Source: Diabrotica undecimpunctata
Lineage: Eukaryota; Arthropoda; Insecta; Coleoptera; Chrysomelidae
Length of the DNA: 64,000 bases
Assembly: GCF_040954645.1 (NCBI RefSeq)
Contig: NC_092803.1
Coordinates: forward strand, 122,283,961 to 122,347,960
Direction: 5' to 3'
Position numbers and translations under genes: made by a program. Below are positions 10,726-21,812 of this stretch, one piece after another. Positions within the stretch are counted from its first letter, which is position 1; each line of letters starts with the position of its first letter. A model generated the notes under the pieces. It did not search any database and had not been told where the DNA came from. It saw only the letters and a program-made list of their open reading frames with translations.

Positions 10726-11387
10726 AGTTTGAACATTAATAAGTTAGTGCCTATTTTCTTTGATGGCATTTTTTTAATTGTTCAATGTTTGACTTATAAT
10801 ATGAAAGTTGTAAATTAACACAACATAGTTTATAGAAAAATAAATTTTTTGTGACAAAAGTGTCTTAAGTTAATTTATTTGAAAACTGCAATAAATAGGT
10901 ATAGGGAATACTAATACAGATCGATAGTGAGAAAAGTAGTCTTCTAAAATAATCAACAACATACAGGGTGTCCCATTTTAAAAAAAGGAATTAGGCGAAA
11001 ATTTAGGATGCCGGTTTTATGCCGGCCATAATTTTGACAGCACACTATATAATAAAAAAGGCAACTTTATACTGTAAACGATAAGGCCTAAGGAATTTAC
11101 TTTTATATTCAAATTACATTAGAGGATATTGCACTTTATATACATGGTAGAAAGGTGTAATTTTCATAATTATAAAAACCATGATAACTCAAAAACGGTA
11201 GTGGGTCCCATTAAACAAAACGAAGTTATCAGCAACTTCAGGTATAACCTGAAGTACAAAATAGATAAAAATATTTTCAATAAACAGTTCACTCTTCAAA
11301 ACTCCTTCAATCCAATTTTCATTATTTAGTTACCTTTAGTTCTCGAGATATTTCTAATTGGCCGTTTATCTGTCATACCCTGTATTT

Positions 11388-11820
11388 TATCAGTATTTAC
11401 CAAACAATATAAATAAATTATACGAACGAAACGAAACTACCAATTTCGGTCTTTTTGTTGTGTGCAACACACAAAACAACAAATCGATTTTTTGCTCAAT
11501 TTACGTTACTCAATTACAACTGGGATACATTTTTTTCACACAAACATATAACACAGAATACACAAAACAGTCAGAACCAAAAACAAAAACTTTGGTTATA
11601 CATTTTTCAGAATTTGTATATAAATATTTTTTGAGCACGTTTTCCGCAGTGGTGTGGAATTTGGAGGTGTATGGCGTCATCTATTTTATAATTTTCTTAA
11701 TAAATTATTAATGTCTTAAAATATGCTTTAAAAAACTCCACATATTATTTAGTCCGTTTAAAAATTCTTGAAAAGAAAAGAAATTTTTCAATATACCACA
11801 ATAAAAAAATATTAGATTAC
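11388..11820. other. Intron sequence, little recognised
   Basis: An open frame here starts inside the transposon end and is not credible. A stretch near 11630-11665 (TGAGCACGTTTTCCGCAGTG) is a distant echo of the family-1 repeat core. Nothing else is recognised. Confidence 0.35.
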
Positions 11821-12130
11821 CCTATTGGTTTTTCTTCAATCTCTACATTGTTGATAGCCGAGGAAGGATAAAGTGGAGGAAGTTGGTCTTCTTCTATTTC
11901 ATTTGTTTGTACTTTCATAGTTTTGAATGGAGATGTTTTTTCTTCATTAACAGTGGTATTATCTAATACATGAGTTTCGATTGGTCTCTTTCTTTTGTGA
12001 AACACATTTCCGTTTAATGAGACTTTTAATTCTGGCACATTTGATATCAAACTGTTTATAAGTGGATTTAAATGAGTCTGTTCCTTAAGTAATTGTCTTA
12101 TCACAATTTCTTTTCTGTTATAAACATTAC
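11821..12130 (-). CDS. Exon 2 of the unrecognised minus-strand gene
   Basis: A minus-strand acceptor TTTTTTTGCAG ends at 12131 and a donor GGTAATC follows base 11821. Phase matches exon 1 (one base carried in, forming a glycine codon) and exon 3 (two bases carried out). The exon encodes about 103 residues: NVYNRKEIVIRQLLKEQ completes the second copy of the duplicated helical domain begun in exon 1, then VFHKRKRPIETHVL, a possible basic nuclear-localisation patch, and an acidic stretch ending NNVEIEEKP. If the donor is not used, translation would stop two codons later at TAA, so an alternative short form is possible. Confidence 0.7.
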
Positions 12131-12280
12131 CTGCAAAAAAAATTTCTATTAAGATTAAAATTTACTCAATGATATTAAGCAAGACATTATTAGAAAATGC
12201 AAGTAAAAAATTTAAATCAATTAACAAGTAAGATGACAATACTATAATGATGGCAATTTTAAATTTTACAAAAGTTTATA

Positions 12281-12500
12281 AGTAATTACTATTTTTAATG
12301 GAAATAATCCACAATTTATGTTTAAAATAATTTTATTGTTGACATTTCGATTTCCACTTTCCACGATTGTATTAATGTTTTGTATTTTGAGAACGATTTC
12401 CGAAGTGGAGATGGAAACATCAACAATAAATTTATTCTAAACACAAATTGTGGCTTATTCCCAATTGCATTAAGATGCCTCAAGAAAATAGCTTCAGAAT
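12281..12500. repeat. Copy of palindromic repeat family 1 with asymmetric right end
   Basis: The left arm (AGTAATTACTATTTTTAATG, then TTTCGATTTCCACTTTCC) and the right arm (TTTTGAGAACGATTTCCGAA, then AAATTGTGGCTTATTCCC) pair. The right side continues into AAGATGCCTCAAGAAAATAG, a module found in inverted form at the left of the 3533-3780 copy. It lies in the 10.5-kb first intron of the minus-strand gene. Confidence 0.8.
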
Positions 12501-13365
12501 AATACAAAATTTATGGAACGAAATGGGTACCTTATTTTCTGTAAAAATGTTCACTGTTAAAAATGTTACTAAGTATTGTTAACCAATACAAATCATTTTT
12601 AAAGCTAATTAAGGTGTACTTTGATTTTGTTGGAATAAAAACTAACATCATTTTCTTATTACCCATGCTAAATAATAATCTAAATTTGAATTAAACCGTT
12701 TTAATAGATTTTAGTATATCCCAAAAAATTAATGAAATACATCGCTCCTTAGATAATGTCCAAATAGGGCACCCTGTTAGTCAATGTTGACGCAACGTCT
12801 AGTTGGGTATCAGAATTGTAGACACTAAATTCCAGGAAATGGTGATTTTTATATTCTTGGTCTTCCAGTGGCGTACAAAATTGTTTTGTAAGAGTTAGAG
12901 ATAACGCTACCAGTATTCAAGAATTTTTACAAATTATATGAACCACTATTCTCTCTCTAGCAATAAGAAACTTCTAAACAAATATGTGGGATCGGCCATA
13001 ATGCAACTGAATAATTTAGACATCGGATTATAAATACTAACAAAAAAGTCCACAAGATTTGGTATTTTTCAGTTTTTTAATTAGCAATTCATATAATTCG
13101 TCCTCGGTAAACGAATATAAAACCATTTCTGTTGCTGAGTTGTCCTTAACAACATTATCAAGTACACATTTAGGACCTTATAAAGTAAAATTTTAAAAAA
13201 TATGATTAATACATAAAATTGAGGTATTTGTCACTTTAGGTGACCAAAAGATATTATCAGTAAACTGATACAGTAAAATATTTCTACAAGTTTCTTGCAA
13301 ATATAATTCGTTTTGTATGAATCGTTTTACAGTGTATGTTAGGTATATATGTTAGATAATTAAAT
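12501..13365. other. Intron sequence with no recognised element
   Basis: A fragment of an ACCCTGT-type transposon end (GGGCACCCTGTTAG) occurs near 12768. No coding region or further repeat is recognised. Confidence 0.4.
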
Positions 13366-15080
13366 ATACAGTATGGTGGAAATGAAAGGAATAAATTCGT
13401 TATTTCGTAAACCGGAGACTTTAAGGAAAAATCCTGAAACCCGTCGATTTTTATTTTTAAATAAGCTATTCGTAATACATTTTTATTTTTGACGTCATCT
13501 ATGTGAGCGTGATGACGTCATTGCTAAAATTTTTAAATAGAAAGGGGGTATTGTAATACATCATTTGAAAGGTCTTTTAAATACCTATCCAGCCATATCA
13601 ATATGTCTGAGTATTTGATGTTTGTAATTGTTTAAAAAAATTATTAAATATTTATTATTACAATAAATATTTATTAAGTATTGATATGATGTATTATTGA
13701 CACCCAAAAATAAATTTTATAAAGGCCATCACTGGTAATGAAATATCTTTTTTATCTACTTTTTACCTTTTTAAAAAAACTAGTTACCTTATCAATATGA
13801 ACATTGATAGTTGGACATTCAAACTTAATTATCTTTCTGTGAAGTGATTAATAGTATTATTGTAGTAAACGTATTCAAAAAGTCTTTGTATCTTTGAACA
13901 TGAAGCTAACTGAAACGCAAAGAATTGAAATTCTCATAATGATTGGTTATGGAGATAAAACACGTACGCAGAAAGAAGTATGTGCGTTATTTAATAATAA
14001 ATACCCCCGTCGAGAACCAATTTCACAATCCACTGTAAGCAAAATTGAGAAAAAATTTAGAGAAACGGGTCATGTTAAAGACCTTCCTAAAGGTAGTAGA
14101 AAACCAATATCTGAAAACCAACAAGTAGACGTTCTGTTAGCTTTTCAAGATAATCCTCATAACAGTTCACGGCAAGTAGCATTAGATAATGACATGGACC
14201 ATTCAACAGTTCTTAAACAGCTAAAGAAGGAAAAGTGGCATCCCTACAAAGTAAGTTTAGTACAAGAACTTATGGAAGATGATTTTGATAGACGAATTGA
14301 ATTTTGTGACATTATAATGGAACGAAATAACAGAGATCCGATGTTTTTAAAAAAGATTATTTTCTCTGATGAAGCTACATTTCTACTAAACGGTCATGTC
14401 AATCGTCAAACTTATCGGTACTGGGCTACGGAAAATCCACACTGGATGCAAGAGTACCATACTCAATACCCAGAGAAAATTATTGTTTGGATGGGAATAA
14501 TAGATAATAGGTGTATTGGACCATACTTTTTCGAAGAAAACTTAACAGGTCCTCGATATTTAGAATTTCTTCAAAATTTCTTGCTTCCAGAATTGAACCG
14601 GTTGTTTCCAAACAGAAATGATTTATGGCTACAGCAAGATGGTGCGCCTCCACACTATGCTGTCTTGGTACGCAACTACTTAAACAACGTCTTTCCAAAT
14701 CGGTGGATAGGTCGAAGAGGAACAATAGAATGGCCCCCTAGGTCACCTGATTTGACTCCTCTTGATTTATTTTTATGGGGATATTTAAAAAGTAAGGTGT
14801 ATCAAAATAGACCACAAAATATTAATGAACTGAAAGAAAGAATACGTAATGAGGTTGTTTCTCATTGTATTTTAGCTGAAGGTAAACAATTTGAGCACTT
14901 AATTTAGGTTTCGTTGTATTTATTAAATAATACTTAATAAATATTTATTGTAATAATAAAAATTTAATTATTTTTTTAAACAATTACAAACTTTAATTAT
15001 ACTTAGACATATTGATATAGCTGAATAGGTATTTAAAAGACCTTTCAAATGATGTATTACAATACTCCCCTTTCTATTAA
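13366..15080 (+). mobile_element. Mariner-like DD41D (rosa-type) transposon
   Basis: Inverted repeats flank an open transposase gene. The left arm at about 13537-13682 (AGAAAGGGGGTATTGTAATA, ATCATTTGAAAGGTC, ATATCAATATGTCTGAGTA, TACAATAAATATTTATTAAG) has its complement at about 14926-15080. The left side may extend to 13366, where CAGTATGGTGGAAATGAAAG would be the outer end. The right side stops matching at 15080, so the right outer TIR seems truncated. A near-palindrome with two GACGTCAT boxes lies at 13490-13530. Confidence 0.75.
13900..14907 (+). CDS. Mariner-superfamily transposase, DD41D
   Basis: This is an uninterrupted frame of 335 codons from the ATG at 13900. A TTG two codons upstream is in frame but is not a likely start. 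The N-terminal third has two helix-turn-helix-like units (LTETQRIEILIMIGYGDKTR; SQSTVSKIEKKFRE; NSSRQVALDNDMDHSTVLKQ). The DDE/D domain follows: FSDEATF with the first aspartate, WLQQDGAPPHYA with the second, and SPDLTPLDLFLWG with the third. Counting from the second aspartate to the D of PLDLF gives 41 intervening residues, which is the spacing of the rosa (DD41D) group. The protein cuts and pastes its own element at TA sites. Length fits the family and no stop or frameshift is visible. The likely truncated right TIR suggests that this copy cannot move itself now, but the enzyme could be made. Confidence 0.9.
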   Translation: MKLTETQRIEILIMIGYGDKTRTQKEVCALFNNKYPRREPISQSTVSKIEKKFRETGHVKDLPKGSRKPISENQQVDVLLAFQDNPHNSSRQVALDNDMDHSTVLKQLKKEKWHPYKVSLVQELMEDDFDRRIEFCDIIMERNNRDPMFLKKIIFSDEATFLLNGHVNRQTYRYWATENPHWMQEYHTQYPEKIIVWMGIIDNRCIGPYFFEENLTGPRYLEFLQNFLLPELNRLFPNRNDLWLQQDGAPPHYAVLVRNYLNNVFPNRWIGRRGTIEWPPRSPDLTPLDLFLWGYLKSKVYQNRPQNINELKERIRNEVVSHCILAEGKQFEHLI

Positions 15081-15311
15081 ACAATTCAATGGCATTTAAT
15101 AAATTATTGATTTTTTCAACACTCAAACTTTACATCTAAACAGAAAACAATATATGCTTTAGTTTGCTCCCAAATACAATTTAACTTATTTTAATTGTTT
15201 GGGAAGTCCCAAAGTTCTTGCTAAAATACAATAATAAAATACATACTAAAATACGTCAGTTTTATAATTAAACTGAAGCGGTTAATACGTTTTTATAATG
15301 TTCTGACAAAT

Positions 15312-16530
15312 ATGGAAGGTAAAAATAGTCAAATGAAACGTCGTCTGCAAAATTTTTCAAGTGAAAAAACTATTATATATAACATGTATTGTGAACCCCA
15401 TGACTATGAAAAGTGTTCACAGAATTGAATTCCATTTGAAACAACTTGAAGGTAAGTCGAAAAAATGGAAACCAGAGAAAGAAAACGTAATCAGCTTAAA
15501 GAGGAAACTAATTATGTTATTTGTAAAAAATTCAATGCTTTCTTTTTCTAAAAATTAAATCCCAACCTTAAAGAAAGTAGCAACCGAAATAGATTCCGAC
15601 GATTTGATAACCCAAAATATCACGACGTGTATTATTGCGAACATTAAGGAAGAAAAATCTATTTACACGAAACTTGGTTAAATTAAGATCATACTGTCTC
15701 AAAGGTTTCGCAAGATTTTTAAGTTACAAACCGTCAACAAACCTTTATTGAAGGGTTATCATCGGCTCTGAAAACACCAGCGGGCAAAGGACGGTGACTC
15801 ATTTTAACACACATGATGATATATTTTATAATTTTATTACAAAAATTTTAAGTCGAGATCGCTTTTTGCTTTTATTGAAACCTCTTCATTTTGTAAATAA
15901 TGACATACCTGATGAAACTAATGGAAACTGGCAACATTCTCCTTATATATGAATCTATGGTACTCTTTAGAGGGAGACTCCATTTTCGTCAGTACATCCC
16001 CAACAAGACTCATAAATATAGAGTGAAACTGTACAAACTCTGTTCACCTGACGACTATACTTTCAATGCAAGTATTTACACAGGAAAAAAAACAACAACC
16101 AGTTAATGTACCACACTCTGAAGCAGTTGTTCTAAATTTACTTCAGTGTATCACAAATACAGCTGCCAAAATATTATTTGCTGATAACTTTCATTCAGGG
16201 ACACCTCTCGTTAAAAGATTTTTAGCAGAAAACATGATGTACTGTGATGTATTGAGAGGAAACAGAAAAGAAATACCACCTATTTTTAACCAGTCCAAAA
16301 TGATGAAGCGAACGGAGGTTATTGGAAAAAAAGCAAAAAATAACTAGGAATTATTAAGTGGATGGATAAGTATCCGGACCCATAGTAAAAAGAGGATATT
16401 GTGAAACCAAAATATATAATTGCTTACAACTCTGCAAATAATGGCGAAGAATATTCCGATCAGATGTCATAATACCATATAGTGCTACTAGAAGCTTGAC
16501 ATGGTACCAAGAAATAAATTAGGTTTTAAT
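15312..16530 (+). pseudogene. piggyBac-type transposase, decayed
   Basis: Several frames must be combined. The clearest parts are DIPDETNGNW, ESMVLFRGRLHFRQYIPNKT followed by HKYRVKLYKLCSPDDYTFNA, YTGKK, a segment with ILFADNFHSGTPLVKRFLAE and VLRGNRKEIPPIF, then IIAYNSANNGEEYSDQMS and TWYQEI. These are the ordered motifs of piggyBac transposases (DE..V.FRGR, DNF.T, NK.GVD..D). The first motif reads ESM, since the aspartate before it is lost. Stops and frameshifts throughout make it a relic. No TTAA-flanked ends were found for this copy. Confidence 0.8.
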
Positions 16531-17512
16531 TTTAATATCTCTTTCTTTTAATATTTACTTATATTTTTTTAGAAAAGTTGTATTTAAGATGCCAAAAAAA
16601 AAACAAAATACCTTGGGGTGTATTTTGATCATAGGCTTACATGGAATACTAACATTCTGAAAACCACACAGAAAGAGACTATGTTCTTGGGCAGATGTAG
16701 AACAATGTGCGGTAAGAATTGGAGACTTAACCCCAAAATGTGTGTGTATAAATAAAATAAAAAACAAAATGACTCTATGGTTATACACAATGGTTATTAG
16801 ACCAATGATAACCTATGGTTCGGTGACGTGGTGGACAAAGACGCAGCAAGTGGGAGCAATAAAGCTGCTAGGTAATACACAAAGGCTAGCATGCCTGTGT
16901 ATTACGGAGGCCATAAAAACAACTCCTACAGCAGCGTTGGAAGTCCTGCTGAATCTACAACCACAGATTAATCCATAGTCAGCAACATATAAGCCAGATG
17001 CATGGTGCTGACAACAGAAAGTTAATTGAGGAGCTAAAAGCCGATATGGTGATGGGAAAACCTATTGATGCAACAGCTACGAGATATAGCTTTAATAATA
17101 AGTTCACAATTAAAATACCAGGCAGGGAAGACTGGAATGAAGGTGTGCCCATACAAGCTGCTGCTACCTGGTACACGGATGGCTCAAAAACATTGGAGGG
17201 TGTGGGAGCCGGCATAGTAGGAACAAATCAAGAGATAGATTTCCCAGTAAGTCTATCTAAGAATGTGACAGTTTACCAGGCGGAAATAACGGCAATCCAT
17301 CACTGCGTGGAAGAAATAGAAAGGCAGGAAAGAATGTTCTGTTCAGTTGCCATCTTCACAGATAGTCAGGCATCTCTTAAGGCACTCAATTCTGTAGAGG
17401 TCAATTCTAAGCTAGTACGGGATTGTGTGTGTGTCCTAAATAAACTAGGAAACCCTAGCAAGGTTACGGTAGCCTGGGGACTGGTGCACGAGGCCATAAG
17501 GGCGATTAAAAA

Positions 17513-17571
17513 ACATAATAAACTTATTTTAACCTTTAATTGTGGCTTATTCCCATTTAAATAGTAATTAA
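17513..17571 (+). repeat. 5'-truncated copy of palindromic repeat family 1
   Basis: Only the last 59 bases of the family are present (TTTAACCTTTAATTGTGGCT ... TTTAAATAGTAA). They are flanked by ATTAAAAA at 17505-17512 and 17572-17579, an 8-bp direct repeat. The surrounding LINE reading frame makes sense when the insertion and one flank are ignored. This copy shows that the family can be 5'-truncated on insertion. Confidence 0.8.
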
Positions 17572-17920
17572 ATTAAAAAGCAGATGAAATGGCCAAACAA
17601 GGCTTATCAATCCCATTCATTGGATTAAAACCCTTCTGCAGTGTTGCAAAGACAGTAATAAGAATGGCTACAAGGAAGTGGGTAGCTCACAAATCTCTGG
17701 AATTGTGGAGGAATTCACCAGGACAAAGACAGGTGAAACAGTTCATTCCAAAATTTATGGCAGACTTAATAAGCAAAGACAGGAAAACAGTCAAAGCCAT
17801 AATAGGTCTTCTAACAGGGCACTGTAAGCTGAATAGGCACTTGAAGCTGATGGGATTATCAGATCATGACCTGTGCAGATTCTATCACCTCGAAGAAGAA
17901 ACAGCAGAGCACATTCTACG

Positions 17921-18004
17921 TCAGTGTGATAGTCTGGCAAATGTGCAGTTCTTTGCATTAGGTCAGTGTGATAGTCTGGCAAATGTGCAGTTCTTTGCAT
18001 TAGA
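17921..18004 (+). repeat. 42-bp exact tandem duplication inside the LINE
   Basis: The unit starting GTCAGTGTGATAGTCTGGCA is present twice in a row without a difference that I can see. It adds 14 residues in frame (QCDSLANVQFFALG) to the zinc-knuckle region. Confidence 0.9.
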
Positions 18005-18334
18005 AGAAGAAAATCCACTGGCAAATAGCTACATGGAAGGTACAGTCTCGAAGCTATTAGCCTTGTTAAAAAAGGTCAGGCTAGAGAATGTAATCTAGGA
18101 CTAGAGGACCACAATAGATCTGAAAAGGTCAGAGTGGAATAGGCCAAAAGGTCATCTCTCTAAATCTATCTATCTACCACATGTTTATTAAAGTTACAGG
18201 TGTAATTAAAATAATAAACAAATAATAAAATTACTTTATTCAATTTTAAAAATATGATTTAAATTATTAATTTAAATTTAAATTATTTTAATTCCTATAA
18301 TATGAATGAGGACAATGTGCAAAGATTCGGCAGA

Positions 18335-18610
18335 TCTGCTGTATAAACAACTATAAAACTTCAAAAATAAAGATTTGAACTTTTGTTTTAATTAAGATGC
18401 AGTTTTATTATGGTACTAAATTGAATGTGAATAACTTTTTGTTTTTAAATTATAATTAATATTGGTTATAAGCATGTGTGCTTGGTTGTATAGTATTCTC
18501 CCACCACTTCCAGGCTGTCAAAATTTAGGCAACCTAGCAAAATAAAGACTACTAAATTTACTAGATAGTTGAGACTGGGATCAGTGAATCGAGTATACCA
18601 ATGTAGTAAG
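18335..18610 (+). repeat. Dispersed repeat family 2, copy 2
   Basis: It aligns with 5838-6090: AACTATAAAACTTCAAAAAT, TTTTGTTTTAATTAAGATGC, TTGGTTATAAGCATGTGTGC and CTAGATAGTTGAGACTGGGA. It is non-coding and of unknown class. Confidence 0.6.
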
Positions 18611-19682
18611 AGGGTAGGACCTCTATAAATCGGAAATTGATTATGAATGGATTCTGCATCAGCTAGTGATTAATGTATTCGTCTTAAAACATTTATTTAT
18701 CTGCAGTATGTATGCAAAACGAGGGTCAAACTAGTTTTAACATTAGTAATATATACTGTGCAGCATAGGGATATTGGCATTATACTGGTCATGGCGCTTC
18801 ATTATTCACCCATTATTTGTAAGTAAACAATTAAAAATGAATATGCTTTTTAAAAAATATGAAAATTTGAGACCTTAAAGAGAATCAGACCAAAAACAAA
18901 TCTAGGTATTGACAAAGCACCTGTACAGCCATATGAAAATGACCTTTTTTTCTCTCAAATGGGATAAACCAATAGAATTGTTTAAAAATTACTTGACTGA
19001 TTGGGCCCATCTTACGCAAATATAGTAACTACACAAAAACTCACATTATTAAATGTATTTTAAACATTTTTATTGTTTATTTTGGAAATTAAGTACCTAT
19101 AAACAATTAAAAAAATGCTTACTTCCGGGTTTAATTTGAAATAACTTTTTTGTTTATAAACAGCTTTTAATTTGGGAAAACTCATTTTAAAGAGAAAGTA
19201 TTTCCCATCAAGAAAGTTGTCTGTTGAACATTTTTTTTTCTAAAATGCATAGTTTTTTCACAATATTAAAATGAATGAAAAAGTTCACTTTTTTGTATAA
19301 ATGTTAATAAAAAACCATGACTCAGTAAAATTGTCGATAACTATGAGATGGTACACCTTTTCTATTGACTACCCCCAGGTATTCCAGTTAAAAAATAGCG
19401 CCCAGTATTTTTTTGATTTTTTAAGTGATTTTTTGGCTTTATTTCCTGGGGTAATAAACTATAAACAATTATTATTTAATTTTTATCTATATCCCTTACT
19501 TGAATTGAATTCAGTATCAAATTAAAATAGTTAATGTTTTTATTATTCATTTTTTTTTTCTGGAACATGTAATTCCAAGGTTCATGATGTTTTGAAACAT
19601 ACAACGCATTAGATTGGGTACTCAGTGTTTTTTAATGACATAGAATATGTATCAATCAGTCATGACTGAAGTCCATAAAATA
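18611..19682. other. Intron sequence with no recognised element
   Basis: AT-rich sequence with homopolymer T runs. A plus-strand open frame near 19301-19525 has no family resemblance. I see nothing that I can name. Confidence 0.4.
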
Positions 19683-19809
19683 CAGTAGAACCTCAATAAG
19701 TCCAACATCAGGGAACATGTCAAAATGTTCGATGTATAGAGTTTTCAACTTATGGAGTATTTCAACTTAGACAAATTTTAATTAGACATAAAGAGGTTGG
19801 GATTCATGG

Positions 19810-20372
19810 CTGAGTTTACTGAAAGTACAAGCTGAATATAGCCGTAAATGTCAAAAATATTTTGGTTTGGCAGTGTTGGCATGTTTTTATAACGCATATG
19901 TTGTATGCTTCAAATATAAAGAGATAAAGCTTTTAAAAAGTACATTTTGATTATACTATTTTATGAATTCTGCAATGTTTAATTTATATAAAGCAATAAC
20001 GAGTAAATATTTGCCTCTTTCAAGATTTAATTGTAAACATCTGTTGTAATCTGGCAACTGCTGATTTGACGATTGCTAAATCTATCCCTTAATCTATCAA
20101 AGGGTAATTGCTAAAAAATTTCTATTAATTAACTGCAATTAATGTACAAAGAAACAAATATTTACTCATTGTTGTTTTATATAAATAAAAAATTGCAGAA
20201 TTTTTATCATAATATAAACAAAATGTACTTTTCTAAAGCTTTATCTTTTTATATTTGAAGCATACAGCATCTACATTATAAAAATATGCCAACACTGATA
20301 TACAGAAATTTTTTATTCCATGTTTGACATTTGCGACTATAATCAGCTTATACTTTCGGTAAACTCAACCTA
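19810..20372. repeat. Palindrome nested in the Tigger element
   Basis: Arms of roughly 190 bp pair with mismatches: GCTGAGTTTACTGAAAGTAC near 19810 with its complement near 20350-20368, and AGATAAAGCTTTTAAAAAGT near 19922 with its complement near 20230. It has no coding content. It could be a separate foldback insertion or an internal rearrangement. Confidence 0.6.
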
Positions 20373-20656
20373 TTACTAATTTTGAATTAGAGAGGTGAAA
20401 TAAATAAAAATTCATGTTAAAAAAAGATAACAAACATTTTTATTTATTATAAATCAACTTTATTTCAAAACATCCTTAAAATAAATAAATATGGCATAAA
20501 AAAAATCAGACATTTCTTTCTGCTTTAGATAATTCGAGTGTTCTCTAACTATAGTATTGTCTACGGTATAAAGAGCAGAAAATTCTGGTTCTTCATAGTT
20601 GCTAGTTTGCTCTATAAAATTCCGTAAAGTATTCAATGCTGTTCAGATACTGTTCA

Positions 20657-20866
20657 GGATGTCAGATCATGAATACATGAAGAGATTAACATTTTCAAAA
20701 CCAGAGGGCACAAGAAGCAGAGGATGACCACTAATGAGATGGATTAATGATGTGGAAGAAGACCTACAGATTCTAAGGGTCAGAAGATAGAGGGAAGTTG
20801 CCAGGAATCAACAGGAGTGGCAAGTTCTTTGTGAGCAGGCCAAGATCCACAATGGATTGCCGCTTT
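20657..20866 (+). repeat. 3' fragment of the RTE-like LINE seen at 43888-46551
   Basis: The bases correspond to the last about 210 coding bases of the 44526-46535 protein (MSDHEYTKRLTF ... GTRSRGRP ... IDDVEEDLQILGVRRW). Several substitutions have made stops. It stops just before the ATG-repeat tail. It is a 5'-truncated copy inside the Tigger element. Confidence 0.85.
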
Positions 20867-20875
20867 GATGGAAAC

Positions 20876-21812
20876 CCACGGAGTGCATCTAGTATTATTC
20901 AAGTCTTCTATGTCATCTAAATCATTAGTACCAGTTTTCTGAGCTACTGAATCAATAATTTCGTTATCCCATAATAAAGTTCTCACATGATATTCTTGAT
21001 TCAGACACCACTGTATTCCATTCTGCAAGAGGTGAAATAGAAATATCTTCGGTTTCAGCTTCTTCTGTTGACGACAATGGAAAACCACAGTGTACATAAG
21101 TTTTTTATAGTAGTCATAGTTATATTTCATCAAGTTTTATCAGCCATTTTCATGGCTTGCAATATATCTAAAGTAGAATTCTTTTTTCTTCCATATTATC
21201 CAACATGTTCTTAATAATTTCTTTCTATATAATGACTTGAAGTTTTTAATGATACCTTGATCCATATTCTTTAATTTTGATGTATTATTGGCAAGCAGAT
21301 TTTTTTAATTTTAACTGCTTTCATTTGTGGGATATCATTATGGGCTATACAATTATCAATTAATAACAAGATTTTTCTTTTTTCTTTGACCATTTTATTA
21401 TCAATATTTATAAGCCAGTTTTTGAAAATTTGCGTCATATTTCAAGATAGTAATCAACATCTTGAAAAACAACGAAGTTTGTTAGATTTGAAGATGACTA
21501 ATGGTGACAGTTTTTCTGTATCCAACATGTTTGCTACTAGCAGAGTAGTCCAACAGTCCTTGCCGTTTCACTACCATGACATTTATCATTTTTAAAAGTT
21601 ACATTCTTATCAAGAAGACATTTAAAAACAGTCCCATTTCGTCATTGATGGAGATATTGTCAAGTTTTAGTGTTGTTTACAGAATACTCATTGGTAGGCC
21701 AAACTTTTCATTCAGAAATATCTTTCTTCATTTGACAGTTCTTTACAGCTTTCAGCACTTCTAAATTTTCAGCAAGACTCACAGTTTTCAATTTATTTTT
21801 CACAGCACTCAT
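20876..21812 (-). pseudogene. Tigger/pogo transposase relic
   Basis: From the minus-strand ATG at 21812 the sequence reads MSAVKNKLKTVSLAENLEVL, then KAVKNCQMKKDISE and, after frame changes, a helix-turn-helix like that of CENP-B proteins. The far end reads LWDNEIIDSVAQKTGTNDLDD, which is an acidic transposase tail. The middle is full of stops, so no protein is expected. Confidence 0.65.

Larger units (their letters stand above)
8109..11387. mobile_element. Mariner-like transposon with very long terminal inverted repeats
   Basis: The outer ends are ACAGGGTGCGGCAGATAAAC on the left and its complement ending in TACCCTGTATT on the right. The inverted similarity extends inward for about 550-600 bp on each side, to about 8710 and from about 10835, with indels. 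ACAGGGTG / CACCCTGTA boundaries also occur inside the arms (8502, 8575, 10962). Between the arms is a broken transposase gene with a further insertion. The element lies in intron 2 of the minus-strand gene. Confidence 0.8.
16590..18175 (+). pseudogene. LINE with RNase H domain (I/LOA-like), 5'-truncated and interrupted
   Basis: The copy starts after the RT catalytic core, with LWLYTMVIRPMITYGSVTWW and the thumb region, then an RNase H domain: WYTDGSKTLEGVGAGIVG, YQAEITAIHHCVEEIE and VAIFTDSQASLKAL carry the expected acidic residues. A 59-base family-1 repeat insertion at 17513-17571 splits the last RNase H motif from ADEMAKQG. The C-terminal region (LLTGHCKLNRHLKLMG ... CRFYHLEEETAEHILRQC) is the usual zinc-knuckle-like end. 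A stop at 16977 and frame changes inactivate it. It ends in a short TCTA-rich tail near 18170. Confidence 0.85.

Noticed and set aside
18302..19525. Possible missing exon of the minus-strand gene
   Set aside because: No minus-strand frame with both splice sites in matching phase was found, and exons 1 and 2 already join in frame.
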